44,418 nt of DNA from Clostridia bacterium (GCA_018433015.1 JAHDSB010000140.1:1-44418); one strand, 5' to 3'. Shown: positions 26,448 through 34,023, numbered from the stretch's first letter. A program made the numbers and translations. Notes: generated by a model from the sequence alone, not told the origin.

Positions 26448-27755
26448 ATGGGGAAACTGCTTATTAAGGATGTAGTAATTTTACCCATGGATGGAGTCGA
26501 GAGGGAGCAACCTTGGTTTACGGGAGATATTGTTGTAGAGGGAAATATAATAAAAGAAGTAGGCGAAGATTTAAGATATAAATATAAAGGATATGAAATT
26601 ATTGAGGGTAAAGGATTATTAGCCATGCCCGGTATGCTTAACTGTCATACCCATGCTGCCATGACTCTGTTAAGAAGTTATGCTGATGATTTACCTTTAC
26701 AAGAATGGTTAGAAGAGAAAATCTGGCCCCGGGAGGCTCATCTCCAATCCGATGATATTTACTGGGGTACAATGTTATCTATCCTAGAAATGATAAAATC
26801 AGGAACTACTGCTTTTGCCGATATGTATTTCTTTATGGAAAGAGGAGCTCAGGCTGTTACTGAATCAGGAATTAGGGCCAGCCTCTGCAAAGGCATGATT
26901 GGTTTAGGAAAAGCCAAAGGAGAACAAGATTTGGCTGTTGCTGAAGAGTTAGTGAAAGAATGGAACGGTAAAGCCGACGGTAGGATTACTTGCTTATTGG
27001 GACCCCACGCACCCTATACCTGTCCGCCTGATTATTTGCGAGAGGTTATAAAGCTCAGCGATAAGCTGGGAGTAGGTTTACATATTCATTTAGCCGAGAC
27101 TTTAAAAGAAGTGTCTGATATAGAGGAACAGTATGGGATGCGCCCCCTCGAATTAATGGAGTCTATTGGGCTTTTTGAAAATCGGCATGTTATAGCAGCC
27201 CACTGTGTACATCTTTCCGATAAAGAGGTAGATATCTTAGTCAAAAATAAGGTAGGAGTGGCCCACAATCCCCAAAGTAATATGAAATTAGCCAGCGGTA
27301 TAGCACCTATACCTAAACTATTGCAGGCCGGTGCCATCGTGGGCTTAGGGACAGATGGAGCTGCCAGCAACAACAACCTGGATCTCTTGGAAGAAGTCAG
27401 ATACTGTGCTTTGTTGCATAAGGTAAGTGCACAAGATCCCACAGTGACTCCTGCTTATCAGGTATTGGATATGGCAACCAGGATGGGAGCCCAGGTTATG
27501 GGTTTGGATAAAGTAGGATCTCTTAAACCAGGCTATAAAGCTGATATTGTACTGTTAGATTTACAGAAACCCCATTTAACCCCTTTACATGATGTAGCGG
27601 CAAATGTAGTGTATTCTGCCCAATCTTCTGATGTAAAAACTGTCATTATAGATGGAAAAGTAGTAATGAAGAATAAACAAATGTTGACTATGGATGAAGA
27701 AAGAGTTATGTATGAAGCTCAAAGATGTGCTGATGATCTGTTAAAAAGAGAGTAA
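26448..27755 (+). CDS. mtaD: 5-methylthioadenosine/S-adenosylhomocysteine deaminase
   Basis: This amidohydrolase deaminates the adenine of methylthioadenosine and S-adenosylhomocysteine to the inosine forms. The 435-residue product carries metal and catalytic motifs in order: NCHTHAAMTLLRSYADD, GPHAPYTCPP, LHIHLAETLKE, AAHCVHLSDKE and GTDGAASNNNLDLLEE. The ribosome binding site gaaagggggag precedes ATG 26448. Together with the adjacent phosphorylase it could form a two-step salvage route (deaminate, then phosphorolyse). A terminator follows about 30 bases downstream. Confidence 0.93.
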   Translation: MGKLLIKDVVILPMDGVEREQPWFTGDIVVEGNIIKEVGEDLRYKYKGYEIIEGKGLLAMPGMLNCHTHAAMTLLRSYADDLPLQEWLEEKIWPREAHLQSDDIYWGTMLSILEMIKSGTTAFADMYFFMERGAQAVTESGIRASLCKGMIGLGKAKGEQDLAVAEELVKEWNGKADGRITCLLGPHAPYTCPPDYLREVIKLSDKLGVGLHIHLAETLKEVSDIEEQYGMRPLELMESIGLFENRHVIAAHCVHLSDKEVDILVKNKVGVAHNPQSNMKLASGIAPIPKLLQAGAIVGLGTDGAASNNNLDLLEEVRYCALLHKVSAQDPTVTPAYQVLDMATRMGAQVMGLDKVGSLKPGYKADIVLLDLQKPHLTPLHDVAANVVYSAQSSDVKTVIIDGKVVMKNKQMLTMDEERVMYEAQRCADDLLKRE

Positions 27756-27784
27756 AATAGAAAATTTAAGTATGGCAAAAAAAC

Positions 27785-27817
27785 AATAAGAATCCCTCTG
27801 GGGGTTCTTATTATTTA
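27785..27817 (+). terminator. Rho-independent terminator after mtaD
   Basis: AATAAGAATCCC and GGGGTTCTTATT form a stem with a small loop, followed by atttaa. The T tract is short but the stem is strong. Confidence 0.75.
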
Positions 27818-27867
27818 AGATTAAATTAAGGGGCGGTAACTATCCCCAAATAAAGGAGCTGTTTAAT

Positions 27868-28254
27868 GTGAAAGAGAGATCTGAAATCACCCTACCGGGA
27901 AGAAAAACAGGCCTATTTTGTGATGCTGTTAAGTATGGGGACCTGCTTTTTACTTCCGGAACAGTAGCCAGAAATTTAAATGGAGAAGTTGTTGCACCTC
28001 AAGATACGGTAGCCCAGACTAAGTATATATTTCAAAAATTAAAAGAAGTGTTAGAATTGTGTGGAAGCAGTCCTCAGCAGGTGCTGAAGATGACGATATT
28101 TCTCCGGAACATGAATGATCGCTTAAAGATTAATGCTTTACGCCAGGAGTTTTTTGCTGATAGTAAACCTGCTAGTACAGTAGTAGAAGTGAGTAAATTA
28201 GCCCATGAGGATCTAATGGTGGAAATTGAACTGGTGTCCAGTGTGAAGGAATAA
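27868..28254 (+). CDS. RidA/YjgF-family protein lacking the catalytic Arg
   Basis: RidA proteins are small trimeric enzymes that hydrolyse reactive enamine/imine intermediates. The 128-residue product fits the fold: GDLLFTSGTVARN, TKYIFQKLKEVLELCGSS, VLKMTIFLRNMND and the end VEVSKLAHEDLMVEIELV. In archetypal RidA the segment PAR(S/T) supplies the essential Arg; here it reads KPASTVVEV, with Ser103 at that place, so it belongs to a Rid branch with another or no deaminase activity. The start is GTG 27868 with aaaggagctg upstream. It stands alone after the mtaD terminator and is the last clearly conserved core gene before the variable region. Confidence 0.85.
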   Translation: MKERSEITLPGRKTGLFCDAVKYGDLLFTSGTVARNLNGEVVAPQDTVAQTKYIFQKLKEVLELCGSSPQQVLKMTIFLRNMNDRLKINALRQEFFADSKPASTVVEVSKLAHEDLMVEIELVSSVKE

Positions 28255-28281
28255 AGGCATTTCTAATGAAGGAGCTACTTG

Positions 28282-29190
28282 ATGAAGAATAAGAAAATTA
28301 TAGTAATTGTGGCAACCCTGATACTAGTATTTATAGGATATCGATCTATATGTAAGGCTTATTACAAAATAGCAGAACCTTTGTACTTAGAACATCATTA
28401 TTATATTTCGACGGATATGGAAAAAAATGATATTAAATTGTTTTATTTTTGTAATAAAGATAGCAATATTAAAGTAGTGGGAGCTAAACAGCAGGACAAT
28501 GACCCTCAGGTAAAGATTAAGCTTCTTGGTGATTATGGTGAAAATTATCAGACTTACTACGACCGGCATATTCTTCGCTTAGAATTAACAGGTGCAAAAC
28601 CAGGAGAAACAGAAATTAATTAATTAACTTTCATGTATAATGATGGGACTGAAGCAAAAGTTAAAATAGGGAGTTTGGAATATAAACAGAGGGAACCTTC
28701 CGAGTTAACAAATACTGTGACTATGAGCGCTTCTGGCAGTACTAGTTCTAATAAAGACTTTACTGAGTATCAGATTAAAGAACCAGTATCGTTTGCAAAG
28801 TTTCACTATAAATTACCTCAGTTGAAGGAAGATATTTTAAAAGTAATTTATGTTGATAAAAATAAACTAGCTGAAATAAAAGAAGAGAAGGATTATGCTA
28901 ATAGAGATACAGGTTTTAGTAAAGCAATCTATGACTATAACGAGAAGCATAGAGAAAACAATATAGCTAATAAAGAGATAAATATCCCTTTTAATAAAGG
29001 TGAACATTTTCTCTTAACTAGTTATTTTGATTTTTCTAATAATGAAAACAATAGTAAGATATATAGTTTTATTAAAGCGGAACTAATATTTATAGATAGT
29101 GAAGGTAATGAGATTATTAATGGTTATTATAGCGAATATGTGCCATTCTTTACGGAAAAAGAGATTAGAGAATTAAGCAAGGGCAAATAA
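28282..29190 (+). pseudogene. Membrane-anchored protein of unknown function, split by an in-frame stop
   Basis: Two open frames, 28282-28623 and 28633-29190, lie in the same reading frame, separated only by one TAA (28621-28623) and three sense codons before the next ATG. Read through, they make one protein of about 302 residues: an N-terminal membrane anchor or signal (KKIIVIVATLILVFIGYRS) followed by an extracytoplasmic domain with TFMYNDGTEAKVKIGSLEY across the junction. The second part has no ribosome binding site of its own. The stop lies in attaattaatt, a short tandem repeat prone to change. I do not recognise the domain. Either it is a recent pseudogene or the first part alone is made; start ATG 28282 has aaggagc upstream. 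Confidence 0.7.
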
Positions 29191-29249
29191 ATACATATAA
29201 TTAACATAATTGCTTTAAATTAGTTATGTTTTCTTATCATATTTAACGT

Positions 29250-29286
29250 AAAAAAATAGATAATAATTCTATAATCTATTTTTTTA
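29250..29286 (+). terminator. Rho-independent terminator
   Basis: AAAAAATAGAT and ATCTATTTTTTT form an AT-rich stem over a 12-base loop, ending in T residues immediately before the aggagtg ribosome binding site of the next gene. It could end transcription of the split gene or attenuate the next one. Confidence 0.7.
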
Positions 29287-29301
29287 GGAGTGATAAGTTT
29301 A

Positions 29302-29658
29302 ATGAAGAAGAAAACTATAATAGGAGATAAAAAAATACAGAAAAGCACTGTTGAGGGAGGAGTAAGCGTAGCTCCAATGCCAACGACTATGGGAGATAGA
29401 GTTACCATCAGTTATGATGGCTTGCTAGCTAAAAGTGGGGCGGAGCAAGTATTTGCCCATGTTGGTTATGGTATGCATAACAGTTGGGATAGGATAGCAG
29501 ATATTCCTATGAATAATGGACCCATGGGCTGGACTTGCGATGTTATCCCAGAAGATACCCGCTTGAATTTCTGTTTTTATGATAATGCTCAGAACTGGGA
29601 TAATAACAATGGTATTAATTGGAGTTTCACTATTCATAATGGGCAAATAGACTTATAA
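29302..29658 (+). CDS. Small starch/glycogen-binding-like protein (CBM25/53 type)
   Basis: The 118-residue product starts at ATG 29302 with taggagtg upstream. From about residue 27 on it matches carbohydrate-binding modules of family 25/53: GDRVTISYDGLLAKSGAEQVFAHVGYG, a Trp in NSWDRIADIPM, GWTCDVIPED and the end FCFYDNAQNWDNNNGINWSF with conserved aromatic residues. No signal peptide is present, so it is probably cytoplasmic and may bind glycogen or another alpha-glucan. The stand-alone binding module, without a catalytic domain, is known in Clostridia. A strong terminator follows. Confidence 0.75.
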   Translation: MKKKTIIGDKKIQKSTVEGGVSVAPMPTTMGDRVTISYDGLLAKSGAEQVFAHVGYGMHNSWDRIADIPMNNGPMGWTCDVIPEDTRLNFCFYDNAQNWDNNNGINWSFTIHNGQIDL

Positions 29659-29687
29659 AGAATTTAAAAGGGAATTAAATATATGAT

Positions 29688-29723
29688 AAAAAAGGGAGAA
29701 CTGAAAATCAGTTCTCCTTTTTT
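29688..29723 (+). terminator. Rho-independent terminator before the cassette array
   Basis: AAAAAAGGGAGAACTGA and TCAGTTCTCCTTTTTT form a near-perfect stem with an aaa loop and a T run. It ends the conserved side of the junction; the next 180 bases, up to 29905, have no convincing gene. Confidence 0.93.
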
Positions 29724-29827
29724 ACGCCATCAAAAATACAATATAACACAATGATTAACAAAATTAGACAAAAAGAAGGGATGGATCAAAATGATGTGGA
29801 AACATAATATTTGGTATTATTTACAGG

Positions 29828-29911
29828 GATAGGTTGTATTCCCGAAGTACTTCGGGAAACATCCAAATGGGGAAGTATTCCCGAAACAGGTTCGGGAATA
29901 AGATGTTATCT
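29828..29911 (+). other. Array-boundary recombination site (attI-like or degenerate attC)
   Basis: The segment holds TATTCCCGAAgtacTTCGGGAAA and GTATTCCCGAAacaggTTCGGGAATA, followed by AGAT and GTTATCT (29905-29911), the first base of which starts cassette 1. The core ATTCCCG...CGGGAAT is shared with the L boxes of the attC sites downstream. The left flank (ggataggttg) pairs poorly with the right, unlike the true sites, so it may be the primary insertion site or a decayed attC. Confidence 0.55.
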
Positions 29912-29979
29912 GAAATTGGTCGCAGGGAACGGCGCGTCCTGCGGCGGATTAATCAATCTTAATTTAAGGAGGAATCGAA

Positions 29980-30468
29980 ATGGATCAAATGACTCTTACG
30001 GTTCTAACAGAGATAGGCACTAATTTAACCAATTTGGCAGTAAAAGGTACAGTTTCGGCAGTTAGCAATAAAATTAAAGCAATTAAGTTAGAAAAAGATG
30101 CTGAAACTATAAAGAATAAATATGACGAGATTATTAATGAGTTGCTCTCAGAGAGAGAAGAAGCAATTAGAATTGCTCAAGTATATAAAAGCGAGTTGGA
30201 AAAGTACGTTATAAGTGATGAAGATATTCAACATCTACACAATACTGTTGGAAGAGTACTTGAAATATTAAAAAAGATGAGTCCTAATACTCCGTTAGAA
30301 ACCTATGAACAATTTAAGGAATTGATCAGTGTTGATACGTTGAAATCAATGCAATTGCTCGGTTTCAATTATAAGGCAGCTATTGGAGAGCCGTTAACTC
30401 AACTATGTTCAAATGCTATACTATCAAAATCGAAGGCTCAAAATTTACCTAGGAAAAATAAAAAATAA
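29980..30468 (+). CDS. Cassette 1: coiled-coil protein of unknown function
   Basis: The 162-residue product starts at ATG 29980 behind a strong taaggagga site. It is mainly helical, with a Lys/Glu-rich central coiled coil (about residues 30-75, EKDAETIKNKYDEIINELLSE region) and a C-terminal part ending in a basic tail, PRKNKK. The N-terminal helix LTEIGTNLTNLAVKGTVSAVS is amphipathic and alanine/threonine-rich and could touch a membrane, but no true transmembrane segment is clear. I do not recognise a family. The gene fills cassette 1 and its terminal site begins 66 bases after the stop. Upstream near 29781, ATGGATCAAAATGA echoes this gene's start and may be a remnant. Confidence 0.75.
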   Translation: MDQMTLTVLTEIGTNLTNLAVKGTVSAVSNKIKAIKLEKDAETIKNKYDEIINELLSEREEAIRIAQVYKSELEKYVISDEDIQHLHNTVGRVLEILKKMSPNTPLETYEQFKELISVDTLKSMQLLGFNYKAAIGEPLTQLCSNAILSKSKAQNLPRKNKK

Positions 30469-30533
30469 ATATATCTTAAATATATGGAGTCGCCGTCCAT
30501 GGCAACTGCTGAATATGGGGGTCGACCAACTTC

Positions 30534-30729
30534 ACTTAACACAACATTCCCACAAGGGTGCGGGTTAGCGAGTTCAACGTGGGTTTGCTTTTGGAGAAGG
30601 GCTGAAGTCTGCCGCACCACATCCTCAAACCTAACCGAGTAGGCTCGTCCAAACCCAAGATAGGAGCTATCTTGGGTTTGGACGAGCCTGTAAGGTTTGA
30701 GGACGTCGGAAATGCTGGACACGTTATCG
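30534..30729 (+). repeat. attC-like site 1 (196 bp)
   Basis: Outer boxes are ACTTAAC (30534-30540) and GTTATCG (30723-30729). Arm 1 pairs GGTGCGG with CCGCACC; arm 2 pairs CCTCAAACCT with AGGTTTGAGG and holds a nested CCAAACCCAAGATA stem. The flank before the left box reads, reversed, GTTAAGTGAAGTTGGTCG, matching the start of cassette 1 (GTTATCTGAAATTGGTCG). Confidence 0.85.
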
Positions 30730-30801
30730 GAAACTGCTAGGTTATTTTTATATTTGCTTAAGAATGGTTATTAGGATAGAATTTTTTGGGAGTGAATTAT
30801 A

Positions 30802-31041
30802 ATGGATAAAACTGTGAAAGAACTTACCCTTTTGCTTATGTATCTTACTTCATGGAATGAAGATGTAGGTTTACGTGAAGTAAGGCGTACGTGGAAAGGA
30901 TATCCTTTCAATATTATTGATGAGTTAACTGATGAAAATTTAGTTTTAGGTAGTCATCGTTCAAAGTCTGTATATTTCACAGATGAAGGGATCAAAACAG
31001 CTAAACAATTAGCAAAGAAATATTTGAATGGAGAGAAATAA
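30802..31041 (+). CDS. Cassette 2: DUF6429-like small protein
   Basis: The 79-residue product starts at ATG 30802 with a weak ttgggagtg site. The pattern LLLMYLTSWNED, RRTWKGYPFNIIDEL and RSKSVYFTDEGIKTAKQLAKKY matches the small DUF6429 family, which resembles a winged-helix fold and is common in variable regions, including cassettes and plasmids. The function is unknown; the conserved Trp-Lys-Gly-Tyr and Arg-Ser-Lys-Ser residues are all present. It is followed after 41 bases by a second small gene in the same cassette. Confidence 0.75.
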   Translation: MDKTVKELTLLLMYLTSWNEDVGLREVRRTWKGYPFNIIDELTDENLVLGSHRSKSVYFTDEGIKTAKQLAKKYLNGEK

Positions 31042-31082
31042 TAGTTGGGGTTGTAATTGAAAAAATTTATTAGGAGAAGAAA

Positions 31083-31322
31083 ATGATAAAAATTTCAATA
31101 AAAGAATTTGCACAGAAATATGTGAAAAGTAATCCAGATGAAAATATAAAAGATGTAATTTCCCGTCTTAAAGATGCTGTAAAACGAAAAAATGCAGGTG
31201 CTATTTGTGATATATGTGGAAAATCAATTTGGGCAGTTGGATCCGCAATTGCCGGGTTTGATGGATGTTTTACTTGTATTACAGGTGAACATGATGATTC
31301 TGAGGATTACGAAGTATTTTAG
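31083..31322 (+). CDS. Cassette 2: small Cys-rich protein of unknown function
   Basis: The 79-residue product starts at ATG 31083 behind ttaggagaag. The first half is charged and helical (EFAQKYVKSNPDENIKDVI); the second has two CxxC pairs, CDICG and CFTC, separated by 19 residues rich in Gly and Ala, which suggests a zinc knuckle or a small zinc ribbon. It ends in an acidic tail, EHDDSEDYEVF. I do not recognise a family. The stop lies 26 bases before the left box of site 2, so the gene ends the cassette in the usual way. Confidence 0.7.
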   Translation: MIKISIKEFAQKYVKSNPDENIKDVISRLKDAVKRKNAGAICDICGKSIWAVGSAIAGFDGCFTCITGEHDDSEDYEVF

Positions 31323-31348
31323 TGAATGTATCCCTTTGACGCAGCATC

Positions 31349-31543
31349 CGATAACCCAATATTACCGCAAGGGCACGGCTTAGCGAGTTCAGCGGGGGAT
31401 GGAATTTGGAGAAGGGCTGAAGCTAGCCGTGCCACATCCCTTCGCCAACCGAGGCGATGCCCGCATTAGCCGACCCAAAGGGTCCCCGGCATGAGCGGTC
31501 ATCTGTAAGGCTCAGGGACGTCGGTAATACATTCACGTTATCT
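31349..31543 (+). repeat. attC-like site 2 (195 bp, type B arm)
   Basis: Outer boxes are CGATAAC (31349-31355) and GTTATCT (31537-31543). L boxes AATATTACCG and CGGTAATAC pair. Arm 1 is GGCACGGC/GCCGTGCC. Arm 2 differs from most sites: it carries the sequence GAGGCGATGCCCGCATT and GACCCAAAGGGTCCC, shared only with site 9. The left flank GCAGCATCCGATAAC, reversed, matches the start of cassette 2, GTTATCGGAAACTGC. Confidence 0.83.
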
Positions 31544-31573
31544 GACAGACAGATTAGAGGGAGGGGAATACTA

Positions 31574-32311
31574 CTGGAGATAAATAAATTTATAATTAAC
31601 GACTACAAATATGAAAGAAATCTTAAGTTAGATGTTTATAGATTTGTCAATACTCAAACTGTAGTAGTCCTATTAAAGAATATTGCTGAATGCATAACTA
31701 ACTACAATGTATCTTATATCAAATTAGTGAATGAGTTTGGTATTATTAGGGTTAAAAGTTTAGAAATACTTCAAGAGGAATTGGATAAATCTCAATTAGT
31801 TTTTTCTCTTGAGCTTTTTTTAAAAGGAAATGAGAGTAATAATTTAAAAAGTGCTATATTAGTTGATTTTAAAGAATTTGAAAATATTAAATACTACTCT
31901 GCAATCAAACTTTACTCAGATGATAAGGACTGGATAATTAAAACTGAAGAAAAAATAAATAAATATTTAGAGCCGTTTAAAACATGGAAAAAAATATTTA
32001 GAAGTACGCTTTTCACGGGTATAATAACAACATTATTAGCTACTTTTTTTATAGCTCAAATATATGGAGGACTAAATGTATTTCTGATTGCTTATAAACC
32101 AAATGATTTTATAACATTCTTTGGTGTTGCATTTTTTACAATATTCATGGTTTACATATTCCAAATGGTTTTCTTTCCAAGATTTAAGCTAAAAGATGGT
32201 AATAATTTTATTAATAAATTTAAAGCTACAATTGGGAGACAAAAAGAAAATATTTATATTAGTCTATTCATTGCTATAACTTTTTTTATATTAGGATTAT
32301 TTATTAAGTAA
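31574..32311 (+). CDS. Cassette 3: membrane protein with no standard start codon
   Basis: The frame is open from inside site 2 to 32311, but contains no ATG, GTG or TTG between the site and the conserved-looking body. The best candidate is CTG 31574, seven bases after gagggg; the coordinate is provisional. The product of about 245 residues has a soluble N-terminal part of about 140 residues, a basic amphipathic link (KTWKKIFRS), then three hydrophobic segments: GIITTLLATFFIAQIYGG, FFGVAFFTIFMVYIFQMVFF and ISLFIAITFFILGLFI at the C-terminus. I do not recognise it. Possible reasons for the odd start: true CTG initiation, an altered start after recombination, or reading from the preceding site. 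The stop lies eight bases before site 3. Confidence 0.6.
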   Translation: MEINKFIINDYKYERNLKLDVYRFVNTQTVVVLLKNIAECITNYNVSYIKLVNEFGIIRVKSLEILQEELDKSQLVFSLELFLKGNESNNLKSAILVDFKEFENIKYYSAIKLYSDDKDWIIKTEEKINKYLEPFKTWKKIFRSTLFTGIITTLLATFFIAQIYGGLNVFLIAYKPNDFITFFGVAFFTIFMVYIFQMVFFPRFKLKDGNNFINKFKATIGRQKENIYISLFIAITFFILGLFIK

Positions 32312-32319
32312 TGTCCGTC

Positions 32320-32396
32320 AGATAACAGTGAATTCCCAAAATCTGAGGTAATAAGAAAGCAATAACCAGACTTCGGGAATTCACGGAACGTTCTCC
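32320..32396 (+). repeat. attC-like site 3 (77 bp, short form)
   Basis: Outer boxes are AGATAAC (32320-32326) and GTTCTCC (32390-32396); L boxes GTGAATTCCC and CGGGAATTCAC pair. At 77 bp it falls in the length range of classical attC sites and lacks the two long arms. The left flank GTCCGTCAGATAAC, reversed, matches the start of cassette 3, GTTATCTGACAGAC. Confidence 0.82.
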
Positions 32397-32590
32397 GAAA
32401 TCACACGCGATAACGCGGCGTCCTGCCGCGAATTGTTTTAGTGGAGCTTTGGAGGTTTTATTGGTCCTATTAGTAGAATTATGTGCAATAATTCGAAGGA
32501 TAAGTTCTTATATGAACATGAGCAGTTAAGAAAGCATGGTCTAAAAAGAGGTTCAAAATAGTAGCTTCGTTAAAAAAGGAGGATGGTTCA

Positions 32591-33658
32591 ATGTCTAGAG
32601 GATATTTAAGAAAAATAACAGTTATTTTGAAAAATAGTTCTTTATTGGTGCTGATAGTTGCACTAGGAATATTGTTTACAGCTATGCCCGCATCGGCTGA
32701 GGGGATTTCCCTTTACATTGATGGTTGGGAAGCAACTGCTGATGTATCACCAACTTTAGTTAATGAGCATGTTATGGTTCCTATCCGTTTTATTGCTGAG
32801 GGATTAGGAGCTGAAATACAATGGCAAGATCCTGATATTGTCATTGTGAAAGATGATTTAAAATTACAGCTAACCGTTGATTCTAAAACTGCTTATAAAA
32901 ACGGAATCCTCATGGAGGATATGGATACGGTACCTTTTTTAAAAGAAAACAGGACAATGGTACCGCTACGTTTTATTGCCGAGGCACTGGATGTGCATGT
33001 GGATTATATTGACAGTAAGGTTTTGATTATCACGCCATCTTTTAAGGGAAAGAAAGCTTACTATTTTGATCTTGCTTTAAAAATGCGTTTTGATTATTTA
33101 CCAGAGGTATCACAAGAGGAAGAGCCTAATTTAGCAAGTCTTTTGATGTACGCTTATTTTAGACAAAATGACTATTTGCAGTATGATGAAATGTCTAAAG
33201 AATATGTGGAAGAACTGGCGAGAGATAATTTTGCAATGGGAAATATCAGTCATTCCTCTACTAAAGAATGGGAGTTTAATGGTGATATATATACCCCAAC
33301 TGGTTGGAGTTATAACAACAACTGCTTTTGTGAATTAGTAAAAGAAAAGACTTATCAGGAAAACGGAAAAACCATCTATGAAGTAATTTTAGATAACTAT
33401 TCTTTTTACGAATATGCATTTTGTCCATTGGATTTTACTCCAGATTTTGAGGAAACTTACTCCGAACCAATGATGTATGTTTTGAAGAAAAAGGGTGAAG
33501 AAATAAGAAATGGCATGAGTACTATTGATGCTATTAAGATCTTAATCGTTGAAGGGGATACTGCTAACCTTATAAAGAGGGAAACTTTAAGAATAAACTA
33601 CTATGTTGATGAAGCATCAAGTAATATTGTATTTACACATGTGGAAAGTTTAAAATGA
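32591..33658 (+). CDS. Cassette 4: secreted protein with copper amine oxidase N-like (stalk) domain
   Basis: The 355-residue product starts at ATG 32591 after aaaggaggatgg. Residues about 16-36 form a signal peptide, SSLLVLIVALGILFTAMPASA, cut after ASA. Residues about 37-150 hold two repeats typical of the copper amine oxidase N-terminal domain, VMVPIRFIAEGLG and TMVPLRFIAEALD, used by Clostridia in cell-surface proteins. The remaining 200 residues have no motif I recognise. No transmembrane or sortase motif is seen at the C-terminus, so it may be released or wall-bound through the repeats. About 195 bases of non-coding DNA separate site 3 from the gene, including a GTCC-loop hairpin (32414-32430). 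Confidence 0.8.
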   Translation: MSRGYLRKITVILKNSSLLVLIVALGILFTAMPASAEGISLYIDGWEATADVSPTLVNEHVMVPIRFIAEGLGAEIQWQDPDIVIVKDDLKLQLTVDSKTAYKNGILMEDMDTVPFLKENRTMVPLRFIAEALDVHVDYIDSKVLIITPSFKGKKAYYFDLALKMRFDYLPEVSQEEEPNLASLLMYAYFRQNDYLQYDEMSKEYVEELARDNFAMGNISHSSTKEWEFNGDIYTPTGWSYNNNCFCELVKEKTYQENGKTIYEVILDNYSFYEYAFCPLDFTPDFEETYSEPMMYVLKKKGEEIRNGMSTIDAIKILIVEGDTANLIKRETLRINYYVDEASSNIVFTHVESLK

Positions 33659-33706
33659 AAATTTTTACTTTTTATTTAGGGCACTGTCTCAATATTTACT
33701 ACATAA

Positions 33707-33733
33707 ACAAGAGCAGCATTCCATCGCTCTTGT
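33707..33733 (+). terminator. Terminator-like hairpin after cassette 4 gene
   Basis: ACAAGAGC and GCTCTTGT form an eight-base perfect stem with an 11-base loop; a T tract (attttttat) begins about six bases later, so termination is plausible but not ideal. Confidence 0.55.
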
Positions 33734-33827
33734 TACACATTTTTTATAATATATGCAATATAAATCAAGCAGGACTTTTAAGGGTGCGACGTCCTGTCGC
33801 CCTCTGAGTCATGGGGCGTGTGCCTTC

Positions 33828-34023
33828 GGAGAACACAGCATTCCCGCAAGGGTGCGGATTAGCCTGTTCAACGTGGGTTTGCTTTGGGGATGGGCTGAAG
33901 CCTGCCGCACCACATCCTCAAACCTAACCGAGTCGGTTCGACCAAACCTAAGATAAGAGCTATCTAAGGTTTGGCCTTCACCTGTAAGGTTTGAGGACGT
34001 CGGGAATGCTTGGCACGTTCTAC
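33828..34023 (+). repeat. attC-like site 4 (196 bp, reference copy)
   Basis: Outer boxes are GGAGAAC (33828-33834) and GTTCTAC (34017-34023). L boxes GCATTCCCG (33838-33846) and CGGGAATGC (34001-34009) pair perfectly over nine bases. The spacers between R and L are unequal, 3 nt (ACA) on the left and 7 nt (TTGGCAC) on the right. Arm 1: GGTGCGG 33851-33857 with CCGCACC 33905-33911. Arm 2: CCTCAAACCT 33916-33925 with AGGTTTGAGG 33987-33996, enclosing CCAAACCTAAGATA 33942-33955 paired with TATCTAAGGTTTGG 33961-33974. Confidence 0.87.

Noticed and set aside
29811-30023. Open frame of 70 codons across the boundary site
   Set aside because: It runs through the inverted repeats, has no ribosome binding site and overlaps the start of the well-supported cassette 1 gene.
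32481-32561. Short frame of 26 codons in the cassette 4 leader
   Set aside because: A gagg-type site lies upstream, but it is too far from the ATG, and no similarity is recognised; too short to support.
33753-33956. Open frames inside attC-like sites, on both strands, with similar translated sequence in several copies
   Set aside because: Their similarity merely reflects the repeated site sequence; starts and stops vary and no ribosome binding sites are present. The same applies near 30438-30722, 42355-42546 and 43324-43506.
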